Assembly (NCBI RefSeq): GCF_000763805.1
Contig: NZ_JRKS01000001.1
Span: 62,001-126,000, forward strand
Direction of reading: 5' to 3'
From: Paracoccus sphaerophysae
GTDB taxonomy: Bacteria; Pseudomonadota; Alphaproteobacteria; Rhodobacterales; Rhodobacteraceae
DNA length: 64,000 bases
The position numbers were made by a program, and so were the translations under genes. This document shows positions 8,064-16,141 of this stretch, one piece after another. The notes under the pieces are model-generated. The model ran no database searches. It saw nothing but the letters and a program-made list of their open reading frames with translations, and was not told where the DNA came from. Within the stretch, counting starts at the first letter, position 1. Each line of letters starts with the position of its first letter.

Positions 8064-8710
8064 CCGACGAGGTGATCCCGTTTCCGCCGCCGCCGCTCGA
8101 CGTGCAGGAACGCATGGTCGAGGCGCTGCTGTTCGCCAGCGCCGCGCCGATGACCCAGCGCGACCTCGCGGCGCGGATGCCCACCGGCAGCGACCCGGCC
8201 GAGGCGTTGCGGCTCCTCGGCATCCGCTATGCGGGGCGGGGGGTCGAACTGGTCCGCGTCGGCGACGCCTGGGCCTTCCGCACCGCCGCCGACCTTGGCT
8301 TCCTGATGCAGGACGAGGTCGTGGAAACCCGCCGCCTGTCCCGCGCCGCCACCGAAACCCTGGCGATCGTCGCCTATCACCAGCCCGTCACCCGCGCCGA
8401 GATCGAGGAGATCCGCGGCGTCGCCGTCAGCCGCGGAACGCTCGATCAGCTGATCGAGATGGGCTGGGTCCGCCTCGGCCGTCGCCGCCAGACTCCGGGA
8501 CGGCCGGTGACCTTCGTGGTGACCGACAGCTTCCTCGACCACTTCGGCCTGGGCTCGACCCGCGACCTGCCGGGGCTGACCGAGTTGCGGGCCGCCGGCC
8601 TGCTCGATTCGCGCCCGCCGCTCGCCGATGCGCCGGGGCTTGCCGAGTCGGCCGAGGATGCCGATATTCTGCCCGGAAACGAGCCGGGGGACGACCTCTT
8701 CGGCGATTGA
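8060..8710 (+). CDS. scpB: Segregation and condensation protein B
   Basis: A 216-residue partner of ScpA in the SMC complex, made of tandem winged-helix domains (about 20-95 and 96-175). TETLAIVAYHQPVTRAEIEE and VSRGTLDQLIEMGWV are family hallmarks. The start is GTG 8060, overlapping the scpA stop by 4 bases, which implies coupled translation. The acidic tail after about residue 190 is variable in the family. Confidence 0.93.
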   Translation: MTDEVIPFPPPPLDVQERMVEALLFASAAPMTQRDLAARMPTGSDPAEALRLLGIRYAGRGVELVRVGDAWAFRTAADLGFLMQDEVVETRRLSRAATETLAIVAYHQPVTRAEIEEIRGVAVSRGTLDQLIEMGWVRLGRRRQTPGRPVTFVVTDSFLDHFGLGSTRDLPGLTELRAAGLLDSRPPLADAPGLAESAEDADILPGNEPGDDLFGD

Positions 8711-8720
8711 GGACAATGTC

Positions 8721-8936
8721 ATGAGCCTGAACAGCATCGTCAACCAGTTCGGCCGCATCCTGACCAACCGGCTGATGAACTGGGGGATCAACAAGGGCAT
8801 CGACGTCGCAAGCCGGCGCGGCAGCAAGCCGGATGCGCCGATGACCCCGCAGCAGCGCAAGCAGGCGCAGGCGAACCGCGAGGCGGTCAAGCGCGCCCGC
8901 AAGGCCGCCCAACTCGTCCGCCGGATGGGACGCTGA
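8721..8936 (+). CDS. Small basic conserved hypothetical protein
   Basis: A 71-residue, strongly basic protein (MSLNSIVNQFGRILTNRLMN...) with a run of Arg/Lys in the last 40 residues and no Cys, signal peptide or membrane helix. ATG 8721 lies 10 bases after the scpB stop with a GAGGA-like site before it, so it is probably the third gene of the scpA-scpB operon. Its N-terminal half is predicted amphipathic helix. I do not recognise a function. The charge would suit nucleic acid or membrane-surface binding, which is speculation. Confidence 0.7.
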   Translation: MSLNSIVNQFGRILTNRLMNWGINKGIDVASRRGSKPDAPMTPQQRKQAQANREAVKRARKAAQLVRRMGR

Positions 8937-8937
8937 G

Positions 8938-9000
8938 CTTTTCTTCTTTGCCGAAATATCCCGGGGTGAGGCGCGGCACGCGCCGAGGGGCAGCGCCCCT
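8938..9000. terminator. Double hairpin with GGGATATTT motif, copy 2
   Basis: Between the convergent small-protein gene and dcd lie the motif copy (reverse strand: CGGGATATTTCGGCAAAG then AAGAA, within 8938-8966) and two hairpins, GGCGCG/CGCGCC at 8970-8984 and AGGGGC/GCCCCT at 8986-9000. The position suggests a bidirectional 3'-end element. Confidence 0.55.
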
Positions 9001-9012
9001 GGGCGGCGTCCG

Positions 9013-10080
9013 CTACCGGAACTGCTTGGCCAGCTTGAGTCCCTGGCCCTGGTAATTCGACGCGATCCCGGCGCCGTAGAGGCGGTCGGGGCGCGCTGCC
9101 ATCCGTTCATAGACCAGCCGCCCGACGACCTGCCCGTGTTCCAGGGCAAAGGGCGCCTCGTGGCACCGCACCTCGAGCACGCCGCGCGCCCCGCGGCCGG
9201 CGCTGCCGTGGCCGAAGCCGGGGTCGAAGAAGCCCGCGTAGTGCACCCGGAACTCTCCCACCATCGCGAGATAGGGGGACATTTCGGCGGCGTAGTCGGG
9301 CGGGATGGCGACAGCCTCGCGGCTGACGAGGATATAGAAGGCGCCGGGGTCGAGAATCAGGCGGCCGTCCCCGGTGCGCAATTCGTCCCAGAAATCGCGC
9401 GCGTCATAGGCGCCGACCCGGTCCAGGTCGATCACCCCCGTATGCGGCCGCGCCCGGTATCCCACCAGATCGCCCGCGGCGGGCCTCAGATCGACGGAAA
9501 ACCCAAGGCCCTGGTCGATCAGCGGCGCGCCGTCGACCAGCGGATCGGCACCGTGCAGCGCCACCAGCTCGGCGTCGTCCAGGACCGCCTGCCCGCGCCG
9601 CAGGCGCAGCTGGTTCAGCCGCATGCCCGGGCGCACCAGCACCGAAAAACTGCGCGGGCAGATTTCCGCATATAGCGGCCCGTCATAGCCGTCGGGCAGG
9701 CGGTCGAATTCGGTGCCGTCGTCGGTGACCAGCCGGGTCAGCAGATCCAGCCGCCCGGTCGAGGATTTCGCGTTGGCCACCGCCTCGATGCCCTTCGGCA
9801 GGCTCAGCCGCTCGACCAGCGGGACCAGATAGACGCAGCCTTTTTCCAGCACCGCGCCCTGGCTGAGGTCCATGCGGTGCATCTCGAAATCCGGCAGCCG
9901 TTCTGCGACGCTGCGGCCGCGCCCGGCCAGGAACGAGGCGCGCAGCCGCGACGCCGTGGTCCCCAGCCGCAGGTCGATGCTGGCCGGCTGGATCTGGTCC
10001 GGGGACAGGTCGATCGGCGCGCGGATGGCACCAGCGTCGATCAGCTCGCGCAGGGCGCGGTCGGGAAGAACGCCGTTCAC
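9013..10080 (-). CDS. dcd: 2'-deoxycytidine 5'-triphosphate deaminase, long form
   Basis: A 355-residue enzyme that converts dCTP to dUTP, feeding dTMP synthesis. It is about twice the length of E. coli Dcd (193) and belongs to the long alphaproteobacterial class with two Dcd-like folds. The first half has DLSPDQIQPASIDLRLG and the active-site-like segment ANAKSSTGRLDLLTRLV. The second repeats the pattern with DLVGYRARPHTGVIDLDRVG and ending LKLAKQFR. It is transcribed alone, with tRNA-Pro upstream on the same strand. The call is firm; which half carries catalysis is inferred. Confidence 0.88.
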   Translation of the reverse strand: MNGVLPDRALRELIDAGAIRAPIDLSPDQIQPASIDLRLGTTASRLRASFLAGRGRSVAERLPDFEMHRMDLSQGAVLEKGCVYLVPLVERLSLPKGIEAVANAKSSTGRLDLLTRLVTDDGTEFDRLPDGYDGPLYAEICPRSFSVLVRPGMRLNQLRLRRGQAVLDDAELVALHGADPLVDGAPLIDQGLGFSVDLRPAAGDLVGYRARPHTGVIDLDRVGAYDARDFWDELRTGDGRLILDPGAFYILVSREAVAIPPDYAAEMSPYLAMVGEFRVHYAGFFDPGFGHGSAGRGARGVLEVRCHEAPFALEHGQVVGRLVYERMAARPDRLYGAGIASNYQGQGLKLAKQFR

Positions 10081-10104
10081 ATCAACCCCCTGCGGATATG
10101 CAAA

Positions 10105-10126
10105 CGCCCACCCCGAGGGGTGGGCG
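10105..10126 (-). terminator. Hairpin terminator after tRNA-Pro
   Basis: On the minus strand CGCCCACCCC...GGTGGGCG forms a strong stem just after the tRNA 3' end, followed by GTTTG. Short T-run, so termination is probable rather than certain. Confidence 0.6.
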
Positions 10127-10134
10127 GTTCGTGT

Positions 10135-10212
10135 TGGTCGGGCCGGCGAGATTCGAACTCGCGGCCTTCCGCCCCCCAGACGGACGCGCTAACCAGACTG
10201 CGCCACGGCCCG
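10135..10212 (-). tRNA. tRNA-Pro (anticodon GGG)
   Basis: A full cloverleaf can be drawn: acceptor CGGGCCG/CGGCCCG, D-stem GCGC/GCGC, anticodon stem TCCGT/GCGGA with loop CTGGGGG (anticodon GGG), T-stem GCGAG/CTCGC with TTCGAAT loop. Discriminator A is at 10138 and an encoded CCA lies at 10135-10137. It reads proline codons CCC and CCU. Confidence 0.95.
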
Positions 10213-10221
10213 ACGCCGGCC

Positions 10222-10250
10222 ATATAGAGCGAAGGCCGCGGGCAGCACAA
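10222..10250 (-). promoter_or_regulatory. Promoter of tRNA-Pro
   Basis: On the minus strand TTGTGC (10250-10245) and CTATAT (10227-10222) are 17 bases apart, and the -10 ends 10 bases before the tRNA 5' end. Spacing and position fit a stable-RNA promoter. Confidence 0.5.
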
Positions 10251-10327
10251 GGGGTCGGGCCGGCGATTTCCGCGACGGGCCGCATGGGCGAAGGAAGGTA
10301 GGGGACCGGCATCCGGATCGCGGACGC

Positions 10328-10984
10328 TCAGGCTTCGGGCGTCGCCACTGCCGCGTGGACTTCGCGCAGCGCGGCGGCAAGCGGGCGCGCCGCAGCGGGC
10401 AGCGGCGTCTCGCGGCGCCGCAACGCGCCGGATGTGGCGCACAGCCGCGACAACCAGACGACGCGCTCGGGCGGGTCGACCGGCGTGGGTGCGGCGGCGA
10501 GCGGGGGCTCCAGGTCCGGAAACAGCGGCAGCGTGTGGGATGCGGCCTCAGCGCGGGGCGCCCGCACCCGCCGCGCCGGCCCCGGCGTCACTGATTTCGG
10601 CAAACCGGCCGAGGCGGGGGCGAGGTCGGCGTCGGGGGCCGTCACCGCGGATGGCGCTTTCGCCTGCGCGGGCAGCACGTCCTCTGCCTGCAACCCCAGC
10701 TTTTCGGCAAGCCGCAGCCTGCCGCGGGCCCGGAACGACGCGCCGCGGTCCTGGGCGATCAGTCGTCGCGCGCCGCGGATCGTCAGCCCTTCCTCGCGCA
10801 GCGCCTCGCAGATGCCGGCCGCCAGCAGCACGTCGTCCAGCCGGTAATAGCGGCGGCCGTCGGGCCGCTTGACCGGGTTGAGCGTCGGGAACTGGGTTTC
10901 CCAATACCGCAGCACATGCGTGGCCACGCTGACGAGGCGCGATACCTCGCCGATGCTGCGGAACGCGTGCGGCGACTTGGTCAT
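10328..10984 (-). CDS. MerR family transcriptional regulator
   Basis: A 218-residue protein with an N-terminal MerR winged helix (about residues 8-75: [20 protein letters not shown], then [19 protein letters not shown]). The rest is Ala/Pro-rich and low in complexity, with a short C-terminal helical patch. It has no Cys cluster, so it is not a metal sensor of the classic type. The gene starts inside the end of ihfA (4-base overlap), an arrangement common in Rhodobacteraceae where this regulator follows ihfA. The target genes are unknown. Confidence 0.85.
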   Translation of the reverse strand: MTKSPHAFRSIGEVSRLVSVATHVLRYWETQFPTLNPVKRPDGRRYYRLDDVLLAAGICEALREEGLTIRGARRLIAQDRGASFRARGRLRLAEKLGLQAEDVLPAQAKAPSAVTAPDADLAPASAGLPKSVTPGPARRVRAPRAEAASHTLPLFPDLEPPLAAAPTPVDPPERVVWLSRLCATSGALRRRETPLPAAARPLAAALREVHAAVATPEA

Positions 10985-11286
10985 GCCTGCTTGTTGCCCG
11001 CCGCGACGCGATCCTTCATCAGATGCGAGGGGCGGAACGACAGCACGCGGCGCGGGGTGATCGGAACCTCTTCGCCGGTCTTGGGATTGCGGCCGATGCG
11101 TTCGTTCTTGTCGCGCACCGAGAAGGTACCGAAGGACGAGATCTTGACCTGCTCGCCGCGCACCAGCGCGTCCGACACGTGGCCGAGCACGCTTTCGACC
11201 AGCTGGGCGCTTTCGTGGCGGGACAGGCCGACCTCACGGAACACCGCCTCGGCTAGGTCCATCCGGGTCAGGGTCTTTTCGCTCAT
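10981..11286 (-). CDS. ihfA: Integration host factor subunit alpha
   Basis: A 101-residue DNA-bending protein that dimerises with IhfB (also in this window at 38125-38418). The family features are [18 protein letters not shown] at the N-terminus, the beta-arm [20 protein letters not shown], and [10 protein letters not shown] near the C-terminus. I prefer ATG 11286 to the adjacent GTG 11289 because it gives the usual length. A likely promoter lies 22-51 bases upstream. It probably forms a short operon with the MerR gene. Confidence 0.95.
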   Translation of the reverse strand: MSEKTLTRMDLAEAVFREVGLSRHESAQLVESVLGHVSDALVRGEQVKISSFGTFSVRDKNERIGRNPKTGEEVPITPRRVLSFRPSHLMKDRVAAGNKQA

Positions 11287-11307
11287 CACGAGGCCTTTCC
11301 TTGAGGG

Positions 11308-11337
11308 TAGAGTTCGGCGCGCAGGTTTTTAAGTCAA
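11308..11337 (-). promoter_or_regulatory. Probable promoter of ihfA
   Basis: On the minus strand TTGACT (11337-11332) is followed after 18 bases by ACTCTA (11313-11308). The -35 is good and the -10 is weak. It lies just before the ihfA start, which supports the assignment. Confidence 0.4.
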
Positions 11338-11474
11338 CCGTGGCGCGCGGACGGGGTTCCGGACAGTCGCATCAAAAACAACCGGTTCGGCGGCCGACTT
11401 GCGCGGCCGGCCGCCGCTTCCTAACTTTCCCGGACCACCGTGCGGATCACGGTGTGGGAACGGAGGCAAGGCGC

Positions 11475-11744
11475 ATGGCCGGCGGTTGGGCGACGGACGG
11501 GGCGGTGAACGAGCAGATCGAGATCAGCACCGAGGAGGCGCTGGCCCGGGTGCGGATGCGCGCGCGAGCGGGCGGCGAGAGCCTGGCCGAATGCGCCGAC
11601 TGCGGTGAGCCGATCCCCGAGGCGAGGCGGCTGGCGGTGCCCGGGGTCACGCTGTGCATCGCCTGCCAGACCGAGGCCGACCGCTCGTTCCGGCCGGCGG
11701 GCGGGATCAACCGGCGCGGGTCGAAGGACAGCCAGTTGAAGTGA
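11475..11744 (+). CDS. DksA/TraR family zinc-finger protein
   Basis: An 89-residue protein of the short TraR/YbiI-like group of DksA relatives, which act at RNA polymerase's secondary channel. A C4 zinc finger is visible at C40, C43, C61 and C64 (ECADCGEPIPEARRL, then CIACQTEADR). The long DksA coiled coil is replaced by a short helix (EALARVRMRAR). The start at ATG 11475 is fixed by a GGAGG ribosome site 8 bases before it. The 3' end overlaps the convergent acetyltransferase ORF by 38 bases. Which promoters it affects is unknown. Confidence 0.85.
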   Translation: MAGGWATDGAVNEQIEISTEEALARVRMRARAGGESLAECADCGEPIPEARRLAVPGVTLCIACQTEADRSFRPAGGINRRGSKDSQLK

Positions 11745-12465
11745 GCCGGGAAGGCCCGGCGAGTCTGCCGCACGAGGCAGCGCGTGCCTCGCTGACCAGC
11801 GTCCCCAGGGCGACCTTTTGGCGGCCATCCGCGTCGAAATTGCCGCGGTCGAGCCAGCGGCGATAGGCGCGGTCCAGCCCCGGCCACTCGGCATCGGTGA
11901 TCGCCCACCAGGCGGTGTCGCGGTTGCGGCCCTTGACGATCATGTGGTTGCGGAACGTCCCTTCGTAAGTGAACCCATAGCGTTCGGCGGCCCGCATCGA
12001 GGGCGCGTTCAGGTCGTTGCACTTCCACTCGACGCGCCGATAGCCCGCCTCGAAGGCCCAGCGGATCATCAGCATGATCGCCTCGGACGACTCCGGGGTG
12101 CGCTGCATCACGGGCGCGATCTGGATGTGGCCGATCTCGATCACGCCGTTGGCGCGGTCGATGCGCAGGAACGAGGCCACCCCGCCGATCCGGCCCGTCC
12201 GGTGATCCCGCATGGCGTAGAACACCGGGTCGGTCCCGGCGGCCATCGTGTCCTGCCAGCGCCGATAGCTGTCCAGGTCGTCGAACGGCCCATAGCCGAG
12301 ATAGTCCCAGACCTCGTTCGCGCCGCGGTTGGCATCGAACAGGTCCGCCGCGTGGCGGGTGGCGTCGAGCCGTTCCAGCGTCACGAAGTCACCGGTAATG
12401 ACCGGATCGTCCGGCGCAGGCGGTGGCTGGAACCCCGGGACCTCGGCACCTATCGCTGTGGACAT
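11707..12465 (-). CDS. GNAT family acetyltransferase (RimJ/RimL-like)
   Basis: A 252-residue protein similar to a Rhodobacteraceae group of RimJ-like N-acetyltransferases. The fold runs from about residue 25 (GDFVTLERLDATRHAADLF) through the acetyl-CoA binding region (IEIGHIQIAPVMQRTPESSE) to GFTYEGTFRNHMIVKGRNRD. The last 20 or so residues (AASCGRLAGPSRL...) look unlike the family and come from sequence overlapping the 3' end of the DksA-like gene on the other strand. The substrate is unknown. Confidence 0.85.
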   Translation of the reverse strand: MSTAIGAEVPGFQPPPAPDDPVITGDFVTLERLDATRHAADLFDANRGANEVWDYLGYGPFDDLDSYRRWQDTMAAGTDPVFYAMRDHRTGRIGGVASFLRIDRANGVIEIGHIQIAPVMQRTPESSEAIMLMIRWAFEAGYRRVEWKCNDLNAPSMRAAERYGFTYEGTFRNHMIVKGRNRDTAWWAITDAEWPGLDRAYRRWLDRGNFDADGRQKVALGTLVSEARAASCGRLAGPSRLTSTGCPSTRAG

Positions 12466-12559
12466 CGACTGACTCCGGCGGTGGGGCGGATCGGGCGGTG
12501 CACCGCGTCACCCTGCCCCGGGCGACCATCGGGCGCTTTCTTCCGGCCCGCAAGGGGGC

Positions 12560-13288
12560 CTACATCGCCCCCGCCGCCAGCCGGTCCTGCACCAGCCCGC
12601 TGATCCGCGCGAGATCCGCCGCCAGCGCCCGGCCGGCGAAGTGGTCGCGGGCAAGTGCGGTCGCCGCCTCTTCCAGCGGCTCGTCGCGGGCCGACCGGGC
12701 GACCCCTGCGAGGAAACGGGCGATGTAGTCGATGGCGGTCGTGTCCGACGCCGCCGACAGCACCTCGGCCACGTGGGCGAGATCGTCGCGCAGCGCGCCG
12801 CGGTCGGGCTGGATGACGTCGGAATTGACCACCCGCAGGCCGGTCGGCTGCGCCTCGGGCGGCAGCGAGGACAGGATCAGGTGCTGGAAATGGGCAATGC
12901 TTTCGACCGGCTTGGTCAGGAACCCGTCGGCGCCCGCTTCCATCGCGGCGGCTTCGTTGTCGGGATTGCCCGACATCCCCAGCACCACCGGCACGCGCGG
13001 CCGCAGCGCCGCCATCCGGGCGATCAGCTCGGCCCCGTTCCCGTCCGGCAGGCCCATGTCGACGATCACCACCGCCGGGCGATAGGTCTGCAGGTGGCGG
13101 GCGGCCGTGCGCAGGCTGTCGGCGCGGCGAATCCGCGCACCCGAGCGCAGGCACAGCAGGCGCACCGCTTCGGACGCAAAGCGCGAATCCTCGACGACGA
13201 GCACGGTCAGTCCGGTCAGCGGGCGGCCTGGCAGGGCCGCGCGCCACAACGGCACCGCATGGTCATTGGCAGTCTGGTCGGCATCCAT
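12560..13288 (-). CDS. Stand-alone response regulator receiver protein
   Basis: A 242-residue cytoplasmic protein with an N-terminal receiver domain (about 25-145): acidic pocket E33/D34, phosphoacceptor D77 in VIVDMGLPDGNG, S106 in GMSGNPD and K126 in LTKPVES. All key residues are present. The C-terminal 90 residues are helical, Ala/Asp-rich and contain no recognisable DNA-binding or enzymatic motif. No histidine kinase gene is adjacent. The region between this gene and the acetyltransferase downstream is 94 bases without a clear terminator. It could act in a phosphorelay or by protein contact. Confidence 0.85.
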   Translation of the reverse strand: MDADQTANDHAVPLWRAALPGRPLTGLTVLVVEDSRFASEAVRLLCLRSGARIRRADSLRTAARHLQTYRPAVVIVDMGLPDGNGAELIARMAALRPRVPVVLGMSGNPDNEAAAMEAGADGFLTKPVESIAHFQHLILSSLPPEAQPTGLRVVNSDVIQPDRGALRDDLAHVAEVLSAASDTTAIDYIARFLAGVARSARDEPLEEAATALARDHFAGRALAADLARISGLVQDRLAAGAM

Positions 13289-13408
13289 GGCGCTTTCCCC
13301 TCGAATCGCTCATCTCTCGAGGCTAGCGCCGCGTCCCTAACGAGCGGTTAATGGGCTTTTCCCCGGGGGCCGCCCGCTCTAAGGGATCTGAAAGCCAAGG
13401 AGACTGCC

Positions 13409-13813
13409 ATGATCGGACGCCTGAACCACGTCGCCATCGCGGTGCCGGACCTCGAATCCGCCGCCGCGCAGTACCGGGACACGCTGGGCGCCACAGTCCG
13501 CGCGCCGCAGGACGAGCCCGATCACGGCGTCACCGTCGTCTTCATCGAACTGCCGAACACCAAGATCGAGCTGCTGTATCCGCTGGGCGAGACCAGCCCG
13601 ATCCAGGGGTTCCTGGACAAGAACCCCTCAGGCGGCATCCACCACATGTGCTTCGAGGTCGAGGATATCCTGGCCGCCCGCGACACGCTCAAGGCATCGG
13701 GGGCCCGGGTGCTGGGGACCGGAGAACCGAAGATCGGCGCCCACGGCAAGCCGGTGCTGTTCCTGCATCCCAAGGACTTCAACGGCTGCCTGATCGAGCT
13801 GGAGCAGGTCTGA
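13409..13813 (+). CDS. mce: Methylmalonyl-CoA epimerase
   Basis: A 134-residue VOC-fold enzyme that interconverts (R)- and (S)-methylmalonyl-CoA in propionyl-CoA use, a pathway central to Rhodobacteraceae carbon metabolism. The opening MIGRLNHVAIAVPDL with metal-ligand H7, then GGIHHMCFEV (H78/H79) and the terminal CLIELEQV glutamate fit the family, and the length is standard. A good AAGGAG site lies 8 bases before ATG 13409. The stop overlaps the start of the next gene (TGATG). Confidence 0.92.
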   Translation: MIGRLNHVAIAVPDLESAAAQYRDTLGATVRAPQDEPDHGVTVVFIELPNTKIELLYPLGETSPIQGFLDKNPSGGIHHMCFEVEDILAARDTLKASGARVLGTGEPKIGAHGKPVLFLHPKDFNGCLIELEQV

Positions 13814-14076
13814 TGTCGATCACCGGAGCGCTGGTGCTGTTCGCCACGCTGTTCTTCCTCGTCCTGTTCCTGCTGCTGCCCTGGGGCCACCGCAGCCAGG
13901 AGGAGGCCGGAGAGGTGGTGCCCGGCACCCCGGCCGGCGCGCCCGATCAGCCCATGATGACCAAGAAGGCGCTGATCGCGGCGGCGATCTCGGCGCTGCT
14001 GGTGCTGGGGATCTGGTGGGTCATCCAGCAGGGCTGGATCACTCGCGCGTGGCTGACCGAGTTCAACCGCCCCTGA
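13813..14076 (+). CDS. DUF1467 family small membrane protein
   Basis: An 87-residue inner-membrane protein with two hydrophobic helices (about 2-24 and 52-72) separated by an acidic loop (HRSQEEAGEVVPGTPAGAPD). DUF1467 proteins commonly sit directly after methylmalonyl-CoA epimerase in alphaproteobacteria, as here with an overlapping TGATG. No function is known. Its last 14 bases overlap the convergent CysZ-like gene. Confidence 0.8.
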   Translation: MSITGALVLFATLFFLVLFLLLPWGHRSQEEAGEVVPGTPAGAPDQPMMTKKALIAAAISALLVLGIWWVIQQGWITRAWLTEFNRP

Positions 14077-14791
14077 TCCGGCCTGTCTGGGCGCGGCGGG
14101 CGATCTCGGTCCGCGCGACGATGTGGAACAGGTGGGTAAAGGCCGCCGCGGCCAGCACCGGCACCACGATGTTCAGCACCGGCACGGTCAGCAGCAAGGC
14201 GACGCCCACGCCCAGGGCCGTGACCGCGCCCGACCGCCGGCGCCGCAGGATGTCGGCAGAGGGTCCGTCCAGATGCCGCTGGGCCGCCATTTGGAAGAAC
14301 TCGCGCCCCAGCAACCAGCCATTGGCGCCATAGAACAGCACCGGCGCCAGCGGGCCGACGAAGGGCGTCAGCACCAGCACGACGATGCCCACGACAAGGA
14401 CCGCGCCCAGGATCACGGCGGAATCCATCAGCCCGTCGGCAAAGTCGATGCCCTGGCCCGCGGGATAGCCGTGCGCCGCCTCGACCGTTTCGGCGACCTG
14501 TTCGGAAAACAGTCCCGCGAAGCCGGCGGCGACCGGGGCGGCGAGAAACAGGCTCATCAGCGGGAACAGCGCCAGCGAGCCCCAGGACAGCGCTTCGCCG
14601 AACTCGATCCGGCCCAGCCAGGGCACGGTGATCGCCTCGGGCCCCCAGGCGCGCAGCGCCCAGAAGGCCGCGAGTTGCAGCGCCACGAACAGGGCGAGCG
14701 TCAGCCCGATTCCCTTCGCCAGCACGCCGAAGACCCGCGGCCGCAGCAGGTCCAGCCAGCCCAGGGTCAGGGCGCGGGTCGCGGCGATCAC
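14063..14791 (-). CDS. EI24 domain (CysZ-like) membrane protein
   Basis: A 242-residue integral membrane protein with about six hydrophobic segments and the EI24/CysZ pattern: an N-terminal amphipathic stretch RALTLGWLDLLRPRVFGVL, a central FVGPLAPVLFYGANGWLLGREFF-like segment (abbreviated: PVLFYGANGWLLGREFF), and a C-terminal helix pair. E. coli CysZ is a sulfate permease, but many alphaproteobacterial EI24 proteins have unknown roles, so transport of sulfate is only a possibility. It is coupled by a 4-base overlap to the upstream nitroreductase gene. Confidence 0.82.
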   Translation of the reverse strand: MIAATRALTLGWLDLLRPRVFGVLAKGIGLTLALFVALQLAAFWALRAWGPEAITVPWLGRIEFGEALSWGSLALFPLMSLFLAAPVAAGFAGLFSEQVAETVEAAHGYPAGQGIDFADGLMDSAVILGAVLVVGIVVLVLTPFVGPLAPVLFYGANGWLLGREFFQMAAQRHLDGPSADILRRRRSGAVTALGVGVALLLTVPVLNIVVPVLAAAAFTHLFHIVARTEIARRAQTGRIRGG

Positions 14792-15357
14792 AGGAAGCTC
14801 GTCCTGGCGGCCACGTCGGGGCGCGGGCGGTCGGGGACCTCGCCGTCGCCGCGCTGGCCGATATGGATCAGGCCGACGATGCGTTCGCCCTCACTCACGC
14901 CGAGATGGGCGCGGGCAAAGCCGTCCTCGGCGGCCGGCCCGCTGAGCCAGGCCGCGCCGTAGCCAGCGGCGAGCGCGGCGTTGACCAGCGACAGGCAGAC
15001 CGCGCCGGCGGACAGGAACTGTTCCCATTCCGGGACCTTGGGGTGCGCCACCGGCGCCGACACCACCGCCACGATGAGGGGCGAGTCGAAGGCAGAGCGG
15101 GCCTTTTCCACCGCCGCCGCATCGCCGCCCCGGTCGCCGGCGTATTGCGCGAGCACGGGGGCCAGCCGGTCCAGCGTCGCGCGTTCCAGCACGATGAACC
15201 GCCAGGGTTCCAGCTTGCCGTGATCGGGCACGCGGGCGGCGAGCGTCAGCAGGTTCATCACCTCGTGCCGATCCGGCCCCGGCCCGCGCAGCATCCGCGG
15301 CGGATGCGACCGGCGATGGCGCAGGAAATAAAGCGTCTGGGGGTCGATATGCTGCAT
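14788..15357 (-). CDS. Nitroreductase family protein
   Basis: A 189-residue FMN-dependent oxidoreductase of the short RutE/YdjA-like group. Characteristic are the N-terminal FLRHRRSHPPRMLRGPGP (FMN phosphate contacts), the segment RVPDHGKLEPWRFIV, and GYGAAWLSGPAAEDG near the C-terminus. The start at ATG 15357 is chosen because it opens directly on MQHIDPQTLYFLRHRRS. The longer upstream frame is antisense to other genes. It overlaps the CysZ-like gene by 4 bases, so the pair is an operon. The substrate is unknown. Confidence 0.87.
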   Translation of the reverse strand: MQHIDPQTLYFLRHRRSHPPRMLRGPGPDRHEVMNLLTLAARVPDHGKLEPWRFIVLERATLDRLAPVLAQYAGDRGGDAAAVEKARSAFDSPLIVAVVSAPVAHPKVPEWEQFLSAGAVCLSLVNAALAAGYGAAWLSGPAAEDGFARAHLGVSEGERIVGLIHIGQRGDGEVPDRPRPDVAARTSFL

Positions 15358-15462
15358 GGCGGCCTTCCGTCGGCAAACTGTCGCCTTGGCCATAGCCCGC
15401 CGCCCGGGCCAAGGAAAGCACGGCGGGTTGACCCGGCGCGGGCCCCGCCCCATCCCAGGCGC

Positions 15463-15723
15463 ATGAGCAAGCTGCCCGATCTCACCGCCCGCGCCGTGCC
15501 GGGGCAGCGCATCGCGGTGCGCGTGACCCCGCGGGGTGGGCGTGACGCGGTGACGGTGGACGAGGCGCAGCAGGTTCATATCCGCGTGACCGCGCCGCCC
15601 GAGGACGGCAAGGCCAACGCTGCGGTGCGCAAGCTGCTGGCCAGGGCGATGGGCATCGCGCCGTCGCGGCTGACGCTGGTCGGCGGCGCCACCGCCCGCG
15701 ACAAGCTGTTCCGCGTGGACTGA
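15463..15723 (+). CDS. DUF167 (YggU) family protein
   Basis: An 86-residue small cytoplasmic protein. The family signature is clear: RVTPRGGRDAVTV, then VTAPPEDGKANAAVRKLLA and GGATARDKLFRVD. The start ATG 15463 follows an upstream GC-rich stretch with no strong ribosome site. DUF167 proteins have a known fold but no settled function. Confidence 0.85.
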   Translation: MSKLPDLTARAVPGQRIAVRVTPRGGRDAVTVDEAQQVHIRVTAPPEDGKANAAVRKLLARAMGIAPSRLTLVGGATARDKLFRVD

Positions 15724-15746
15724 GCGGCTGAGGCCAGCCGGGGCCG

Positions 15747-15989
15747 TCAGCCGGGGGTGAGGCGATAATTCCCCTCGGGCAGGTTCAGCGCCGCGCGCAA
15801 TTCGTCCAACTGCCGCAGGCTTAGCGTGACGCGGGCGACGCCGTCGCCCTGGGGCTCCATCTGTTCGACCACCACCCGGTCGTCGAAGGACAGGATCACC
15901 ACGTCCTCGTGCAGCGGCCGCGCGCCCGGCTCGGCCTCGTCGACCAGGGTGATCACGGTCGCGTCGAATTCGTGTTCGATGGTGAACAT
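15747..15989 (-). CDS. Small acidic conserved hypothetical protein
   Basis: An 80-residue acidic protein (MFTIEHEFDATVITLVDE...), rich in Val/Ile strands and probably a small all-beta or alpha/beta fold. No signal peptide, Cys or membrane helix is visible. ATG 15989 is preceded by AGGAGAAAGC on the minus strand, a good ribosome site that fixes the start. Similar short proteins occur in Rhodobacterales, but I know no function. It is transcribed alone between two plus-strand genes. Confidence 0.7.
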   Translation of the reverse strand: MFTIEHEFDATVITLVDEAEPGARPLHEDVVILSFDDRVVVEQMEPQGDGVARVTLSLRQLDELRAALNLPEGNYRLTPG

Positions 15990-16141
15990 GCTTTCTCCTG
16001 CCGTAGGACGCTGCACACCGGCAACAATCGCGTGAGCCCGCGGCCGCCGCAAGGGCGGCGCTTTGCAGCGGCGGCCGGGCGCTGTAGCGTGGCCACAAAC
16101 GCATGGCGCGCCAACGCGCCGCAAGAGGGACGGGACGGACG

